This document shows positions 9,375 through 20,100 of a stretch of DNA of 64,000 nt, piece by piece. The position numbers were made by a program, and so were the translations under genes. This DNA is from an uncultured Kocuria sp. (GTDB taxonomy: Bacteria; Actinomycetota; Actinomycetes; Actinomycetales; Micrococcaceae). The notes under the pieces are model-generated. The model was not told the DNA's origin, searched no databases, and worked only from the letters and a program-made list of their open reading frames with translations. Location: the NCBI RefSeq assembly GCF_947500125.1, contig NZ_CANMRA010000006.1, positions 124,001-188,000 of the forward strand. Direction: 5' to 3'. Positions within the stretch are counted from its first letter, which is position 1. Every line of letters starts with the position of its first letter.

Positions 9375-12300
9375 ATGCCCACCAGTGATGCCCTGGTCGT
9401 TGTCAACGACTGGATCAGCGAGTTCTACTTCACGGCCGACGAGACCTCCGGGACCTTCCTGGCTGCGGCCAGGAACCTCGTCAAGCAGTGGAAGGAGGAC
9501 GCCGAGGACTCCCCAGCGGAGCAGAGCCCGCTCGAGCGCTTCACCAGCTCCCGGCAGTCGCTCCTCTCCCAGCTGATCGACCTCCACGCCCGCGCCGCGG
9601 AGCTGGAGCCGAACGCCACGGACCGGCAGCGCCGTGAGGTGCTGGCCCGCTCGTCGGCGGCGGTCGCGGAGCGGCTCCGCACGGTGCTGGGCTTCGGAAC
9701 AAACCCGAAACGCAGCACGGGAGCACTCCACCGGTATGCGGGGCTCGACCTAGCAGAGCCCACCGTCGCACTTATCGATGCCGTGGCCGCCGAGACCCCG
9801 GAGGAGCTGCTGACCAAGAACCGCGGCCTCCTCACCGAGGACGTGGTCCTCCACCCCGACGACGCCGCCCCGGGCGACCCCATCTCCTCCGTTGCCGAGC
9901 TGCTGTCTGCCCTGGTCTCCGAGGAGCAGCCGCCGCGCTACATGCTGGTGCTGGCCGGCCGCACCACCGTACTCACCAGCGAGGACGCCTGGCCGCAGGG
10001 CCGCTACCTGGCGATCGACCTGCAGACCGTCGCCGAGCGCGGCGACGCCCGGTCCGGAGGAGAGATCCAACGGGCGCTGGCGTGCCTGTCAGCGCCCTCC
10101 CTGGCACCGAACCCGACCGGGACGATCTGGTGGGACGCCCGGCGCGAGGAGTCGGTGCGCAACGCCGTGGGCGTGTCCAAGGACCTGCGCGACGGCGTGC
10201 GGGAGTCCATCGAGATCATCGCCAACGAGGTGGTGGCCCGGCGCAAGGCCCAGGGACTGCCGCCGCTGCCGGACGACCAGGCCCAGCCGCTCGCGGTGCA
10301 GTCGCTGCGCTACCTCTACCGCATCCTGTTCCTGCTGTACGCGGAGGCCAGCCCGGAGCTCGGCGTGGTGCCCACGGGCGATCCGGAGTACGCGGCCGGC
10401 TACTCGGTGGACCGCCTGCGCGAGCTGACCCTCAAGCCGCTGACCTCCCGCTCGGAGGGCGGCACGCACTTCTACGAGTCCCTCCAGGTGCTCTTCGACC
10501 TGGTGGAGACCGGTCATCCTCAGGAGGAGACGGCGCAGGAGCAGGCTGACGAAGCCGCGCGCGAGGGTCTGGTGTTCGAGCCGCTGCGCTCGGACCTCTT
10601 CCGCCCGAACCGCACGCAGTTCATCAACGAGGTGAAGCTCGGCAACAAGGCCCTCCAGCAGGTGCTGCAGCGCCTGCTCCTGACCAAGGAGCGCCGCGGC
10701 CGGGACCGCGGCTTCATCAGCTACGTGGCGCTGGGCATCAACCAGCTCGGCGCGGTCTACGAGTCCCTGATGAGCTACACCGGTTCCTTCGCCAACGGCA
10801 CACTGGTGGAGGTCGCCCGGCGCGGTGACCCGTCCGACGGTTCGTGGGTGGTCCCGGAGGAGCGCCTGGACGAGGACCTGCGCGAGCACCTGGTGCTGGT
10901 CCACGACGAGCTGGGCCGCGAGGTGCCCCGCACCTACCGCCACGGCGAGTTCGTCTTCCGCCTCTCGGGGCGGCAGCGCCAGCAGTCGGCCTCCTACTAC
11001 TCCCCCGCCGTGCTCACCGAGTTCACGGTCCAGCAGGGCCTGGCGGAGTTGCTGGCCGACGACCCGCCGTCCCACGAGATCCTGGGCATGTCCGTGTGCG
11101 AGCCGGCGCTGGGCTCCGGGGCGTTCGCCATCGAGGCCGTGCGGCAGCTGGCGAAGGCCTACCTGGACAAGCGCGAGGAGGAACTGGGCGAAAGGGTCGA
11201 TCCCGAGGACTACGCCGCCGAGCTGCAGAAGGTCAAGGCCTACATCGCCCTGCACAACGTTTACGGCGTGGACCTGAACCCCACCGCCGTGGAGCTGGCC
11301 GAGGTCTCCTTGTGGCTGGACACCATGGCCCGCGGCCTCAAGGCACCGTGGTTCGGGCTGCGGCTGCGTGCTGGCAACTCCCTGGTCGGTGCCCGGCACG
11401 CGGTCTACGACGCCGGGGTGGTGCAGAAGTCGCTGCCGAAGCACCGCATGCAGGCCCCCGCCCGCCACGTCCCGCTGGAGCGCGGCGTGGCCGGTTCGGG
11501 CGGGATTTTCCACTTCCTGCTGCCCGCCGAGGGCTGGGGTGCGGCTGGCGTGAACAGCGAGATCAAGAAGGTGGCCCCCGCGGAAGCCAAGGCCCTGCGC
11601 GACTGGGCCGCCCGGGTCCAGAAGAAACCGTCCAAGACGCAGCTCAACGAGTTGCTCTCGCTGACGGAGCGGATCGACGACCTGTGGCAGCTGGCCCGCC
11701 GCCGCATGGTCGAGGCTGAGAAGCAGTCCCGCCGCTCGATCGACGTGTGGGGCGCCGCGTTGGAGCCGGGCGGGGCGGTGACCCGCGAGGAGATCGAGGC
11801 TTCCCTGCGCGACCCGAACTCCGCCTATCGCCGCCTGCGTCTGGTCATGGATGCCTGGTGCGCGATGTGGTTCTGGCCGGTCACCCAGGACCCGGACCGC
11901 CCGGCTCCGCCGGAGTTCGAGGAGTGGCTCGGGGTGCTCCGCCGGATCGTGGGGCAGAAGTTCGCCGGACGCCGCGGACGGCAGGACGAGCACTTCGGCC
12001 AGAGCGACTCCGAGTGGGAGACGCTCGAGGGCATCGAGGCGATGTTCCCGGCGGAGAACGCCGCGAGCATCGACCAGCTGCTCGAGGGGGTCCCGTGGCT
12101 GCGCACCGCGCAGGCGATCGCCAAGGAGCAGCGCTTCTTCCACTGGGAGCTGGACTTCGCGGCGGTGTTCGCCCGTGGCGGTTTCGATCTCCAGGTCGGC
12201 AACCCTCCGTGGGTGCGACCTGACTTGGATGTAGCCGCTCTCCTCGGTGAGAGCGATCCCTGGTGGACACTCACCGACAAGCCCTCCGAGGCAGCCAAAA

Positions 12301-14141
12301 AGGGCCGCAGGGCTTGGTCTCTGAAACTGCCCGGGGCATCGGAGGTTTTGTTGTTGGGCGCACGGGACGCCACGGGACTGTCTGAGTACGTAGGTGCCGT
12401 CAGTGAATATCCCGAGCTGGAGGGAACCCGCCCAGATCTGTACCGAGCCTTCATGTCTCAAACCTGGCGCCATGCTTCGGGGCAAGGACACACTGCCCTC
12501 ATCCACCCCCCGAGCCACCTGACCGACGCCAAGGGATACACGCTTCGCCGTCACACCTACCGCCATCTGCGACGCCACTGGAATTTCTTGAATGAGCTCC
12601 AACTATTTAAAGAAGTCGACCACCACCAGACCTACGGCGTCAATGTGTACGGATTTGAGCGTTCTCCCGCATTCTTGAACGCAGTCTCGATGTACCACCC
12701 GTCCACTGCGACCGGCTCGCTGGCCCACAACGGCGACGGTTCGGAACCGGGTTTTAAGAACGAGGACGGAAAGTGGGATCTGCGTGCGCACGCGTCCCGT
12801 ATCGAGCACGTTGACCGGGATGTGCTCAGCACCTGGCATGCGCTGATGGAATCCGGGTCCTCGGAAATACCCGTGGACGAGACCCGCATCGTTTTCACCG
12901 TTAATCACTCCGCCAGTGATGTACTCCAACGATTGACAGCGACGCACACGCTCCGCGAGTGCAATCCGCAGTTCAGCACTGGCTGGAACGAAACGAACGG
13001 ACGCCGTGACGGCTACTTCGAATCTCGGTGGGGACCAGCCGCCTCATGGGACGACGTCATCCTGCAGGGCCCCTATTTCCACGTGGGCACTCCGTTCTAT
13101 TCCTCCCGCAACGAGACCATGCGCGGCAACCATGACTATTCGCCGGTGGACCTTGAGTTACTACCCTCCGACGCTCTGCCGATCACCGAGTACAAGCCGA
13201 TCCACGAGACAGATGTCGACGGGTCGGTGTCCACCGCTCGCTATGACCGCGACTACGGTTCCTGGGAGATTCCGGACCCATACCATCCTGGTGAAATACG
13301 GCGGGTTTCCGTGCGAAGCCAGTACCGCGTCATGTGGCGCACCATGGCCGCCACAACCGGAGAGCGCACACTGATTCCGGCCCTCTTCCCGCCTGGCCCC
13401 GCGACCGTGGACGCCGTCAGTTGCCAGGGATATTCAGCACATAAGCTCAGCACCCTTTCTCTGGCAACGGCAAGTATGAGTTCACTGCTCTCTGACTTTC
13501 TGATCAGATCCACCGTTGGAAAGCACATCCGGCGACCGGAGTCGACTCGCCTCCCTCGCATTCCCGACGGCCACCCACTGGCCTCAGCCGCCATCCTCCG
13601 GATTCTGCGACTGAACTGCCTCACCGAGGCTTATGCACCCCTTTGGGAAGAGTGCTGGGACCCGGCCATGGCGCAGGACTCCTGGACCGGCGGCCGAGAG
13701 CGCCCGAACCGGCCGCACCTGGGCGATGTCGCTGGTCAGTGGTGTGCTGAAACGCCGTTGCGCGTCGATGAGGACCGTCGTCGTGCGCTGGTGGAGATCG
13801 ACGCGATCATGGCGCACGTGACCGGGGTGCCGATCGACGAGCTCTGCACGATCTACCGCACCCAGTTCGGGGTGCTCTACACCTACGACCGCGGGGAGGA
13901 CAAGCGCGCCAAGATCTACGACGCGAACGGGCGTCTCATCCCCTCGGCGGTGCGCACCGCGTGGAACAAGGCGGGGCGGCCGGGAACCGGCCTGCGGGAG
14001 GCCGACCGGACGTACACGACCTCGTCCGGCCGGGAGGTCGTTGCGGCCGAGCCGTTCCGCATCCTCGACCGTGAGGCGGATCTGCGGGAGGCCTATGCGG
14101 TCTTCGCCGAACGCCTGGCGAGCACGGGCGGCCGGGCATGA
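9375..14141 (+). CDS. drmMI: Eco57I/PglX-class N6-adenine DNA methyltransferase, DrmMI-like
   Basis: A 1588-aa class I SAM-dependent methyltransferase. The SAM-binding motif I is EPALGSGAFAIEA (residues about 575-587), the YGVDLNPTAVELAEVSLW motif follows (about 631-648), and the catalytic NPPW tetrad is at about 942-945, the order of gamma-class adenine methylases such as Eco57I and PglX. The N-terminal 550 residues are helical and of unknown role. The segment after NPPW (about residues 945-1425, bases 12,200-13,660) probably recognises the target sequence and is clearly less GC-rich than the rest. In DISARM the methylase marks self DNA so that helicases and nucleases act on unmodified phage DNA. 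Its stop overlaps the helicase ATG by 4 nt. PglZ/BrxC partners are absent, so BREX/Pgl is unlikely. Confidence 0.88.
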   Translation: MPTSDALVVVNDWISEFYFTADETSGTFLAAARNLVKQWKEDAEDSPAEQSPLERFTSSRQSLLSQLIDLHARAAELEPNATDRQRREVLARSSAAVAERLRTVLGFGTNPKRSTGALHRYAGLDLAEPTVALIDAVAAETPEELLTKNRGLLTEDVVLHPDDAAPGDPISSVAELLSALVSEEQPPRYMLVLAGRTTVLTSEDAWPQGRYLAIDLQTVAERGDARSGGEIQRALACLSAPSLAPNPTGTIWWDARREESVRNAVGVSKDLRDGVRESIEIIANEVVARRKAQGLPPLPDDQAQPLAVQSLRYLYRILFLLYAEASPELGVVPTGDPEYAAGYSVDRLRELTLKPLTSRSEGGTHFYESLQVLFDLVETGHPQEETAQEQADEAAREGLVFEPLRSDLFRPNRTQFINEVKLGNKALQQVLQRLLLTKERRGRDRGFISYVALGINQLGAVYESLMSYTGSFANGTLVEVARRGDPSDGSWVVPEERLDEDLREHLVLVHDELGREVPRTYRHGEFVFRLSGRQRQQSASYYSPAVLTEFTVQQGLAELLADDPPSHEILGMSVCEPALGSGAFAIEAVRQLAKAYLDKREEELGERVDPEDYAAELQKVKAYIALHNVYGVDLNPTAVELAEVSLWLDTMARGLKAPWFGLRLRAGNSLVGARHAVYDAGVVQKSLPKHRMQAPARHVPLERGVAGSGGIFHFLLPAEGWGAAGVNSEIKKVAPAEAKALRDWAARVQKKPSKTQLNELLSLTERIDDLWQLARRRMVEAEKQSRRSIDVWGAALEPGGAVTREEIEASLRDPNSAYRRLRLVMDAWCAMWFWPVTQDPDRPAPPEFEEWLGVLRRIVGQKFAGRRGRQDEHFGQSDSEWETLEGIEAMFPAENAASIDQLLEGVPWLRTAQAIAKEQRFFHWELDFAAVFARGGFDLQVGNPPWVRPDLDVAALLGESDPWWTLTDKPSEAAKKGRRAWSLKLPGASEVLLLGARDATGLSEYVGAVSEYPELEGTRPDLYRAFMSQTWRHASGQGHTALIHPPSHLTDAKGYTLRRHTYRHLRRHWNFLNELQLFKEVDHHQTYGVNVYGFERSPAFLNAVSMYHPSTATGSLAHNGDGSEPGFKNEDGKWDLRAHASRIEHVDRDVLSTWHALMESGSSEIPVDETRIVFTVNHSASDVLQRLTATHTLRECNPQFSTGWNETNGRRDGYFESRWGPAASWDDVILQGPYFHVGTPFYSSRNETMRGNHDYSPVDLELLPSDALPITEYKPIHETDVDGSVSTARYDRDYGSWEIPDPYHPGEIRRVSVRSQYRVMWRTMAATTGERTLIPALFPPGPATVDAVSCQGYSAHKLSTLSLATASMSSLLSDFLIRSTVGKHIRRPESTRLPRIPDGHPLASAAILRILRLNCLTEAYAPLWEECWDPAMAQDSWTGGRERPNRPHLGDVAGQWCAETPLRVDEDRRRALVEIDAIMAHVTGVPIDELCTIYRTQFGVLYTYDRGEDKRAKIYDANGRLIPSAVRTAWNKAGRPGTGLREADRTYTTSSGREVVAAEPFRILDREADLREAYAVFAERLASTGGRA

Positions 14142-17100
14142 GCGAGCTGCTGCCCACCCTGCAGGCGGAAGCCACCCAGTCCGCGCTGGTCGAGTACATC
14201 ACCACGGCGATCGAGTTCTCGGACCAGTACGCCCGGGACGCCTTCAGCTCCTTCCTGCAGTACCCCGAGCACGGGATCTTCCGGGGCCCGTTCCTGCGCA
14301 CGCGCCTGCCGTTCGCGGCGGACGAGAGCGACCCTTCGTTGGCGGTGTTGCCGGAATGGTTCACGCCGTACGCGCACCAGGCGGCGGCGTTCCGGCGGCT
14401 GACCACCTCGCCGGAGGTCACTGGGGACCGGGATCGGGCCGGGCTGCGGATCCCGGAGCCCACAATTGTCACGACCGGCACGGGCTCCGGCAAGACCGAG
14501 TCCTTCCTCTACTCGCTGCTGGACTACGCGGTGCGGGCCCGGAAGGCGGGTGTGCACGGGATCAAGGCGATCATCCTCTACCCCATGAACGCCCTGGCCA
14601 ACGACCAGGCGGGACGCCTGGCACGGATGATCCACGAGGACCCCGCCCTGAAGGGCGTGACGGCCGCGCTGTACACCGGGGAGCACTCCGGGGCACCGCG
14701 CACGGCGATGAGCGCCGACGGGCTCATCGAGGACCGGCACACCATCCGTTCCTCCGTGCCGGACATCGTGCTCACCAACTACAAGATGCTGGACCAGCTG
14801 CTGCTGCGGAAGCCCGACCGGCCGCTGTGGGAGCACTCCGCCGAGTCGCTGCGCTACCTGGTGCTGGACGAGTTCCACACCTACAACGGCGCCCAGGGCA
14901 CGGACGTCGCCCTGCTGATCCGGCGCCTACGGCTGCTCCTGGAGCGGCTGGCCCCGCAGCGCACGCACCTGGTCCCCGTGGCCACTTCCGCCACGCTGGG
15001 CGACGACCGGGACATCGCCCCCGTCGCCGAGTTCGCCACGACGATCTTCGGCGTGGACTTCGGCACGGACGCCGTGGTCACCGAACGGCGCGTGGGGCAG
15101 GAGACGCTGCAGGAGCAGGCCCGCGCCCGTCTGGACCTCGCCGGCCTGGAGGCCGAGGAGCGGCCGACCGCCGGGCAGCTGCAGCCCGTCCTCGATTTGC
15201 TCCCCGGCAGCAACGACGGTCTTCTGCCGGACTCGAGCGAACTGACGTCCGCCGTCGTCGACGTCCTGTGGACCGGCGCGGGCGGCGAGCGCGTGTCGGA
15301 GCTCCGGGGGACCGATGACGCCGCTGTCCGGGACCTGTTCCTCGCCCACCCCCTCGTGGGGCGGCTCCTGGAGCGCACCGCTACGGCGACGACCACGGCG
15401 GAGCTGGCCCAGGCACTGGTCCCCCACCTGGACGCGCTCGGCACCGGGGGACGGCTCGTCGAAGCGCTGTGCGCCGCGCTGTCCCATGTGCGGTCGCGGG
15501 CCGAGCGCAACAGCTTCCCGAACGTCGAGGCCCACCTGTGGACCCGCGAAGTCTCCCGCGTGGACCGGGCGGCCTCGCCCGTGCCGGCCTTCGCGTGGAG
15601 CGACGACCGCACCACGCACGACGGCAGCTTCCTGCCGGCGATCTACTGCCGCCACTGCGGCCGCTCCGGTTGGGGCCTGGCGCTGACCGGCATGGACGAC
15701 CTGATCGTCAAGCCCCAGCGCATCCGTCAAGAGCACGTCCGGCGCACCGGGCGCTTCCGCACCCTCATCTCCGGGACCGGCGCGGACCCGGGCGACGACG
15801 ACCGCCTGCGCTACCTGGACCCCGAGCGGCGGAGCCTGGAGAGCCGCCCGCCGTCAGACGAGACCGCCGACGTCGACAGCCTCCCCGTGCTCATGCACGT
15901 GGGGATCGAGGCGGAGGGACACTCCAAGGACGACACCTGCCCGGCGTGCCAGGAGAAGGATGGCATCCGGTTCGTCGGCGCCAGCACCGCGACGCTGCTG
16001 TCCGTGGCGCTGTCCAGCTTGTTCGGCACGGCAGGGCTGGACCCAAACGAGAAGAAGTCGCTGGTCTTCACCGACTCCGTCCAGGACGCCGCCCACCGGG
16101 CAGGCTTCGTGGAGGCGCGCTCCCACTCGCTGGCCCTGCGCTCGGCGATCGAGTCCTCGCTGGACGACCGGCCGCGGCCGGTGCGGGAGATCGCCGAGCG
16201 CATGATGGCCGCCGCCGGCTCCCCTGAGGACCGGTACCGGCTGCTGCACCCCTCGATCGCGGAGAACACCTCGGTGCGCGGGTACTGGGACGACACCCAG
16301 CCCGCCCGGCAGCGGCGGCGAGCGCAGGAAAACGTCGCCACGCGGCTCGAGTTCGACCTGGAGCTGGAGGCCGGCCTGGTCGGCTCCTACGGGCGCACCC
16401 TGGCCACCACGGGCACCGCGGCCGCCTCCGTGGACGTCTCGGCGGAGGACGCGCTCGCGGTCGGACAGCGGGTGCTGGAGCGGATCGCCCAGCAGATCAG
16501 CTCCGAGACCGTGAAGAGCGGCCCGGCGGGCGACCATCGCACCGAGCTGTGGGTCCGCGGGGTGCTCGAGCGCCTGCGGGCCGACGGGGCGATCGCGCAC
16601 GAGTGGCTGGTGCCCTACCGCAGGAAGGGCGGGCTGCGGTACCAGATCTGGGGCGGCCGCCGACCCAAGGACGTCATGCCGGCCTTTCCTCCCGCGCGAC
16701 GGTCCCCTCGCTTCCCAACCACGGGCCGGCTAAACGCCCGGAGCCTTTTCACCGATCCGAGCAACCGGCAGAGCTGGTTCGTGGACTGGACCGCACGGTG
16801 CCTGGGCACGGACTTCCGCACCGCCGGCCACCTCATGAAACCGCTGTTCACGGCGCTGACCGAGGCCGGTCTCACGGACACCGTCTCGGTGTCCGAGCAC
16901 GGCCGCACCACCGCCGAGAGCTACGGGTTGCGGCCAGAGCGTGTGGTGATGGCGCGGGTCCCGGAACCGGCGCGCGCCCTGCGCTGCTCCGCCTGCGGGG
17001 AGACCGTCACGGGCGTTCCGACAACGCTGGAGGCCTTCACCGGTGGCCCGTGCACGGCCTACCGCTGCAAGGGCGGCCTGCGCTGGGCCGAGCTGCGGAA

Positions 17101-20100
17101 GAGCTACTACCGCAGCCTCTACACCGGGGACATGCGCCGGGTGATCGCCCGCGAACACACCTCCCTGCTGCAGACGGACACACGCCTCGAGTACGAGAAC
17201 GCCTTCAAGGCGAGCGAGTCCACGCCGGGCGCCCCCAACGTCCTGGTGGCCACCCCCACGCTGGAGATGGGCATCGACATCGGCGATCTCTCGACGGTCG
17301 TCCTGGCCTCCATCCCGGACACCGTGGCCTCCTACCTCCAGCGCGTGGGACGCGCCGGGCGCCTGACCGGCAACTCCCTGGACCTGGCCTTCATGTCCAC
17401 GCGCGGCCGGGGCTCGGCGTACATCGAGCCCGAGTTCATGGTCAACGGCTCGGTCCGTCCTCCGGCGGCCTATCTCTCCGCGGAGGAGATCCTCCACCGC
17501 CAGTACATCGCCTTCCTCATGGACCGCATGGCCGGCGACGACGGGATGCCCGTGCCCGCCCGCGGCGCCTCCGTCATGCGCTCGAGCACCCCCGGGACCT
17601 TCCTGGGCGAGATGCTCGCCGACGCACAGGCGCATGCGCAGGAGCGGCTCGACGAGTTCCTCTCCGCCTTCACGATCAGCGAGGACCCCCGCCGGGGCAT
17701 CACCCGGGACGCCGCCGAAACCCTGCGCGGCTGGGCCACCTGGCCAGCGGACGGCCCCAGCGGACTCGAGTCCGCCGTCGGCAAGGCCGTCCAACGGTGG
17801 TTGCACGAGAAGGACGCCCTGCGCCACCGGCGCCAGAAGCTCACCGAGTTGCTCAAGGACATCGCCGAGGGCCGGCTCGTCATCACCGCCGACGACGACT
17901 CCACGGCCCAACAGCTCCGCGGCCAGCAGGAACTGCTCGACGCCCAGGAGCGCAAGCTCGGGGAGGTCGAGGACCCCGAGGCCCGCGCGCGGGAGGAGAA
18001 GCGCCTCGCCGGCGGCCAGATGCGGCTGCGCGCCGAGGAGTCCCGGATGAGCCACGAGCACTGGATCGGCGTGCTCGAGCGCTTCGGGCTGCTGCCGAAC
18101 TTCACGCTTCTCGACGACGCCGTGAGCCTGGACGTCACCCTGATCTACCAGGACGACGACAACCAGTGGCAGCACATCCCGGCCGACTACGAGCGCTCGG
18201 GCTTCACCGCTCTCACCGAGCTCGCGCCCGGCAACCACTTCTACGCCGGCGGCCACGAGCTCACGATCGACGCCGTGGACCTCGGCACCGACGGCGCCGG
18301 CGTGGGCCACCGGGCCTTCTGCCCCGACTGCGGGCACAGCCAGGACATCTCCGCCGCGGAGCGGCCGACCGTCTGCCCCCGGTGCGGGCACCCGGGCATC
18401 GCCGACGAGGGGCAGCACCTGCGCGTCGTCGAACTGACCAAGGTGTACTCAACGATGGAGCTGCACCGGGCCAAGATCGGCGACTCCTCCGAGGACCGCA
18501 CCAGCCTGCACTTCGAGACCCTGACCGTGCCCGACTTCACCGCCGCCGAGACCCGCGCCCGCTGGTCGATCGAGGGCACCGGCGTGGGCACCGCCTTCCA
18601 CCGCGGCACCCGGCTGACCCGGCTCAACGTGGGCCGTCCCCGGGAGGGAGCGCGCGAAGCCGTGCTCGGCGGGCAGAAGCAGCGCATCGGTGGTTTCACG
18701 ATCTGCGCCGAGTGCGGTCACCTGGACGAGGACCTGCAGACCAACACGCCGCAGGAGCACCAGGCCTGGTGCTCCCAGCGCCGAGCCGAGAACCCCGAGG
18801 CCGTGTCCGCCGTGCTCTCCCGGGAGCTCGTCACCGAGACCGTGCTGATCAGCCTGCCGCCCTCCATCGGCGAGGACAGCACCGGACGCTCGCTATGGAG
18901 CTTCTACGCCGCCCTAATGCTGGGGCTGCGGGAACGCTTCGGCGGGGAGATCGGCCATCTGCAGATGGAGGTCGTGCCGGACACCGCCCGCCGCAACGCC
19001 GCCTCCCTGCTGCTGTTCGACTCCGTGCCCGGCGGCACCGGCTACCTGGCGGAGCTGGCCTCACCCCAGTCGCTGTGGAGCCTGTTCCGCGCAGCCCTCG
19101 AGCGACTGGTCGACTGCCCCTGCCGGAACGAGGAGCGGTCCGCGTGCTTCCGGTGCCTCATGCCGCACGTGCGGGCCAGCCACCGGGAGAGCCTCGGCCG
19201 GGCCCGCGCCGTCGAGATTCTCACCACGGTGCTCGACTCGTCCGCGCCGTCGGAGGAGATGACCTGGCGGGTCGCGGAGGGGGACGCTCCCGTGGAGGAC
19301 GACTTCGAGTCGCACCTGGAGTCACGCTTCCGCCGCGTCTTCCGCGCCGCCGTGGCGGAGATCCCCGGTGCTCAGGTCGTGGACACCGTCGGCGACGGCG
19401 GCGCGGGCTTCTCCGCCGTCGTCGGGGACGTCAAGTACTCCTACACCCCGCAGGTCACCCTGGAGCACACCCAGCCCGACGCCGTGCTCAGCTGGCCCGG
19501 CCAGCACGGCATCCGCGGTGTCGCGATCTACCTGGACGGCAAGGCCTTCCATGCCACCGCTCAGCACAACCGGGTCGGCGACGACGCCCGGAAACGGGCC
19601 GGGCTCCGCGAGCAGGGCTATCTGGTCTTCGCAGTGACGGACCGGGATCTGACCGCGTTCGAGGCCCAGCGCCGGGGGGACGCCGCCGAGGACAGCGTGC
19701 TCGACGGCCTCCTGACCCCCCGATATGCCGACACGGTGATCGCGCAGGGGGTGATGGACACCGAGGACCTGGACTACGTCTGCGCGAATCCCGTCGCGCA
19801 GCTGCTGACGCTCATCGAGAGCCCAGCGCGAAACCCGCTCAAGCGGCAGCAGATGGTCTCCCAGTTCCTGAATCTGCTCCTCTTCGACGGGACGCCCCGG
19901 CAGGTCAGCACCGAGGACCTCGGACGCCAGACGCTCGGCGTCCTGGACGCCCCGGAGGGCGGGCCGCGGCCCGACGTTCCGGCGGGACCGGCCGCACCGG
20001 GATTCGTCCGCCGCCTCGGCCCGCTGGTCCTCCTGGGCACGGTCGAGGCACCCGTCAACCGGCTGGCGATCGCGCTGGACGACCGGGAGGAGGCGCTGCG

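Noticed and set aside
10089-12602. An 837-aa minus-strand frame inside the methyltransferase gene
   Set aside because: His/Gln/Leu/Gly-rich antisense translation of a high-GC gene, without motifs or ribosome site.
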